Below are positions 60,844-64,000 of a stretch of DNA of 64,000 nucleotides, one piece after another. The notes under the pieces are model-generated. The model had not been told where the DNA came from and made no database searches. It worked only from the letters and a program-made list of their open reading frames with translations. Both the position numbers and the translations under genes were made by a program. The number at the start of each line of letters is the position of its first letter. The stretch's first letter is position 1. The stretch is from Salvia splendens (taxonomy: Eukaryota > Streptophyta > Magnoliopsida > Lamiales > Lamiaceae): assembly GCF_004379255.2 (NCBI RefSeq), contig NC_056037.1, positions 36,677,012-36,741,011 on the forward strand, in the 5' to 3' direction.

Positions 60844-62636
60844 TAGGGTTGGAACGGTACGGTATACCGCGCTGAAATGACCATACCGCATACCGTACCG
60901 TACCGTACCATGCGGTATGACAAAAAATCATACATTTACCGTACCGCTTTTGTCGGTATACCGCAATTGCGGTATACCAAAATTTAGATATCGTTACCGT
61001 ACCGCTTTTGTCGGTATACCGTACCGTGATTTGGGTATACCGTAATATGCGGTATACCGTGATTTTCGGTATATACCGCAATTGCGGTATATACCGTGTT
61101 ATTTGCGATATGATGCGATATAACGCGGTATACCGCGGTATATACAAAATGCATACCTTTACCGTACCTAAAACTGTCGGTACGGTATCATACCGTACCG
61201 AAAAGTACGGTATACCGAAAATTCGGTATTTGCGGTATTTTTCGGTACGGTAAGTGCGGTATTTGATGCACTATTTATTAGCACTAAAAATACCTGCAAG
61301 CATACAGGGTAGATCTAGTATAGCTAAAGGTCAGTACCGGATATCGAACACAGGGAATAAGATTGCAACTGACTATCATATACTAAGCGTCATATACTAT
61401 CTAGAGACACGTGATTTTTAGGTTGATTAATTAAACTAGATTGAAAGAAATAAACAAAAAAATGGAAAACATAAAAAGAAATAATACAAAGCAGGCTTAA
61501 GAATGTAGAATTTTAGGATCCAAAAACACAATCGACTTCCTTGAATTACGGTCTCCAGAGCTATTAAGTAGATCACAATTATAGATTAAACCCCCTCCCG
61601 ATGTGAGAAACTTGTAGATTAGGTGATAGGATTGAAGTCCCCTTCTAACCCTTAAACCCCTGACTCCTAAAAGCATATAAGATCAAAGACCTCACTCAAA
61701 ACCTCAACTCTCCCTAGTTCTATTGAATTAAGGTGTGAATTATCCATTTTTCCAAGTCAACTATTTCGTCTCCCGAGTACTCTAATCAACTCTAACATGT
61801 ATTCAAGAGGTAGCTAATCAATTGAACATAGAAAGCACCAGATAAATCAAATAACTGCAAGAGCTAACAAGGAAAATCAATCGAATATCTATACCAAAAA
61901 TTCTACAAAAGATGTTCTACTCCTAGACAAGTAAAAACTACAATTAAAGTACGAGACATGAAAGAAATTGATAAAACCCAAGGTTGAATCTTCAATCTTC
62001 AGTCTTCTCTTGCCTGGATCTGCAGAGCTCCGCTCCAATGGAAGATGGATGAATTATGTGTGTATTATGGAATGGAAAGAGGTGTAGAGATGGAGAAGGA
62101 TTGGATGCTCTGAGATAAAGATTATGAATTAGGTTCAGAGGTATTTATAGACTGGAAAAAGGTTTATTTTTGATAAATTTCGTGCCCTACAAGAAATATG
62201 AGAGATTTGGCTTCACAATATAATAATTTCTTTTCTTCCGTGAATTTCCGCCTAATTTCCGCCAGATTTTGATTGCACTGCGCGATGTTTGTAAAATGGC
62301 CATAACTTTCTCCACAGAACTCCGATTTAGATGTTTAAGGTATCCACGCGAAGGTCTTTCGAAGACGAAGAGATTGGTATCTAGTAGGCACTGATTGGAA
62401 TTCAAAATCGCTTCCAGAATGGGCTCGAATAGAGGCTGCTGCACTTTGGCCTTTTTTCACCTTTTTCTATGTTTTTCTATCATTTATCAACAAACACGTC
62501 AAAAATACCAAATGTATAACATATGCAATTTAAGAACATAATTTGCATGATTGACATTTAAAATAAGTCAAATCTAGTCCTTAAAAACATGCAAAATCTG
62601 TGTTTGTCAGTATTTCGGTATATTTTCCCAGCCCTA
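60844..62636. mobile_element. hAT-like non-autonomous element, split by a solo LTR
   Basis: The ends TAGGGTTGG and CCAGCCCTA are near-complementary. They are flanked by a perfect 8-bp direct repeat CTCTTCAG (60836-60843 and 62637-62644), which is the hAT target size. Without the nested insertion the element is about 450 bp and consists mainly of GGTATACCG, CGGTACGGTA and related palindromic words. No protein is encoded. Confidence 0.8.
61264..62609. mobile_element. Solo LTR-like insertion (1,346 bp)
   Basis: Starts TGATGCACTATT, ends TGTTTGTCA, and is flanked by a perfect 5-bp repeat GTATT (61259-61263 and 62610-62614). There is no internal terminal repeat and no long open frame. TG...CA ends plus a 5-bp duplication indicate a solo LTR left by recombination, though a short uncharacterised retroelement is possible. 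Confidence 0.7.
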
Positions 62637-62644
62637 CTCTTCAG

Positions 62645-63661
62645 CCATGTTTGGTTGTTGGGAAACTAAAGTTTGCAAGGAAAATAATTCATAGGAAAAT
62701 GAATCATTGAAATATGATTCCTAACAACTTTATTTATTGATATTATAATTGAATTGAATTTATAAATTTAAAATTTCATTAAAGCTTTGTTGATTAATTA
62801 TTAATTTATAAAATAGTAATAATGTTTTAGTATTAATAGTGTTATTATTTACTATATGATACATAAATATTCATTTTTTGCTTTATTCTCTCTTACTTTT
62901 TTATCTATTTTTTTAACACACTCAACAATTCTTCTTAAACTTCGTGCTGAAAAGTTTCGCCTCAACTATGAGGGAACAGAGGGAGTATATTTTAAAAAAA
63001 TAATAATTACTATAGTAACAATTATAAATATTATAATAATAATATAACTGTTTTTATTATAAGTATTGTGTAATCATAGTTATTTACTATAATGAAATTA
63101 AGTAGAGTTTGATTCATAATTTAATATTATTTTAAAAAAATATTTATTTAAGAATAATAATAACAATAATAATAATAATAATAGTTGTATAAGATTATAC
63201 TTCACTATTAAATACCCACATATGTAAGAATGTTAAATTGGGAAAAAATATACATAAAAACAGTTAGGATTTATAATCCTGTAAAGTTGTACTATTTTCC
63301 TTGTTTTTCGGATTTTGTTTAATTTCCTAGTTTAATTAAAATTCAAATCAAATTACTTTTCCATACAAAAGCTAAGAAATCAAATTTCTTTTTTCTATCA
63401 TGATTTACATAATCTTCCATATCTAAATAATACTCCTTATAAAGTGATTAAATATTTTGAACTACCCAATAAGATTAACTTTCACAAATAACAATATATT
63501 ATTTTCTCACATTCCTTTCAAGACTAATACAAATCTTTCCAAATCTATTCACAACCACATAGGAGTAGTACATAATATTTGAAGCATATCAAATCAAATT
63601 CAATAACTAACTCTAGAACCAATATTTGAATATATTTACTTGAAACGTTTCTCCTGATAAG
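62645..63661. other. AT-rich intergenic region
   Basis: No gene is supported. Around 62860-62985 lies what looks like the right half of a Stowaway MITE (ends AACAGAGGGAGTAT). Simple AAT-type repeats run at 63000-63185. Confidence 0.5.
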
Positions 63662-63999
63662 ACCGGCTCTTCTGAAGCCGAGCCAAGGTCAGCAAAGAGG
63701 GCTAGTAATGGCGATGGTGAGATGCAGCCTAAGCCGAAAAGAGCAAGAGAAGATGGACCATCTGCCAATGGAGTTTCGGATCGAAAGGCACAATCTAGTA
63801 GTGCTACTACTCCGCGCCAACAGCCTCAATCAACACAACATGATGTTAAGGTATGAATGCAGGATCATGTTTTGATGGTATTTAAGGTTGTACTACATAT
63901 GTTTTTGCTTTGTTAATTCATCCCTTTTTGAAATAGAACAAGCCCCTTCCTCGAGTTCAGTCATGCTCGGAGACGAAGCAGCCCTTTCCTCGAGTTTGA
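63662..63999 (+). CDS. Exon-like coding sequence at the right edge, unrecognised
   Basis: Sequence 63662-63850 is open in one frame after an AG and ends in AAG followed by GTATG. It encodes a basic, Ser- and Pro-rich stretch (SAKRASNGDGEMQPKPKRAR) with a possible nuclear signal. A second piece from 63937, after an acceptor-like TAG, continues in frame with KPLPRVQSCSETKQPFPRV to a TGA at 63997-63999. GC content is much higher than the flanks, as for real exons here. No domain is recognised. It may be the middle of a gene extending past the window, or a captured fragment. Confidence 0.4.
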
Positions 64000-64000
64000 A

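Noticed and set aside
60752..61253. Tyr- and Arg-rich open frames
   Set aside because: They result from GGTATACCG repeats of a non-coding hAT-like element.

Overview
The window is nuclear DNA of a flowering plant, almost certainly a eudicot. It has GT-AG introns of plant size, AT-rich intergenic DNA and single-copy genes typical of plants: a plastid glucose-6-phosphate dehydrogenase, an ACT-repeat (ACR) protein, a thylakoid-lumen cyclophilin, a GYF-domain EXA1-like protein, BAG/IQ co-chaperones and a SAUR. The mobile elements are also plant types (Stowaway, PIF/Harbinger, MULE, hAT-like, TRIM, Ty3-type). The gene set and MITE style would fit an asterid such as a member of Lamiales, but that is a guess and not something the sequence proves.

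Layout. 1-6.5 kb is transposon debris: a Stowaway MITE, a Harbinger-type MITE and a decayed PIF/Harbinger element with a broken transposase. At 6.6-8.1 kb is a single-exon DUF4408/DUF761-type protein with an expanded 39-residue tandem repeat. From 11 to 35 kb there is a normal gene-rich stretch: plastid G6PDH (+, ten exons, one base short in exon 4), ACR protein (+), CYP20-2-like cyclophilin (-), amidohydrolase-2 family protein (+) and a large GYF/EXA1-like gene (-). I assembled the exons of these genes by hand, and apart from G6PDH the reading frames close exactly. 35-38.5 kb is AT-rich and empty.

38.5-49.7 kb is the most interesting part. An intact BAG/IQ gene is followed by a tandem duplicate that is truncated at its 3' end. 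A 6,259-bp Mutator-like element (MULE) lies inside the coding sequence of the duplicate. The element has roughly 0.4-kb inverted repeats, a perfect 10-bp target duplication, an intact-looking DDE transposase gene, and a convergent, intact-looking 702-residue plant mobile domain (PMD, MAIN-like) gene. The inverted repeats contain arrays of 21-bp imperfect palindromes and appear to supply the promoter and untranslated first exon of both genes.

50-64 kb holds a SAUR gene cut by one in-frame stop, a complete 501-bp TRIM, and a complete 7,459-bp Ty3-type LTR retrotransposon. Its two 681-bp LTRs differ at one position. Its gag and pol are in one frame, separated by a single amber codon in a known readthrough context, and its reverse transcriptase motif is damaged. 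Next come a Stowaway MITE and a hAT-like element built from GGTATACCG-type repeats with a solo LTR nested in it. Exon-like sequence of an unrecognised gene lies at the right edge.

The host genes do not form a pathway; each is an ordinary nuclear gene with its own promoter. The elements do show relationships: nested insertions that can be ordered in time, and a transposon that carries a host-type PMD gene and has interrupted a chaperone gene.
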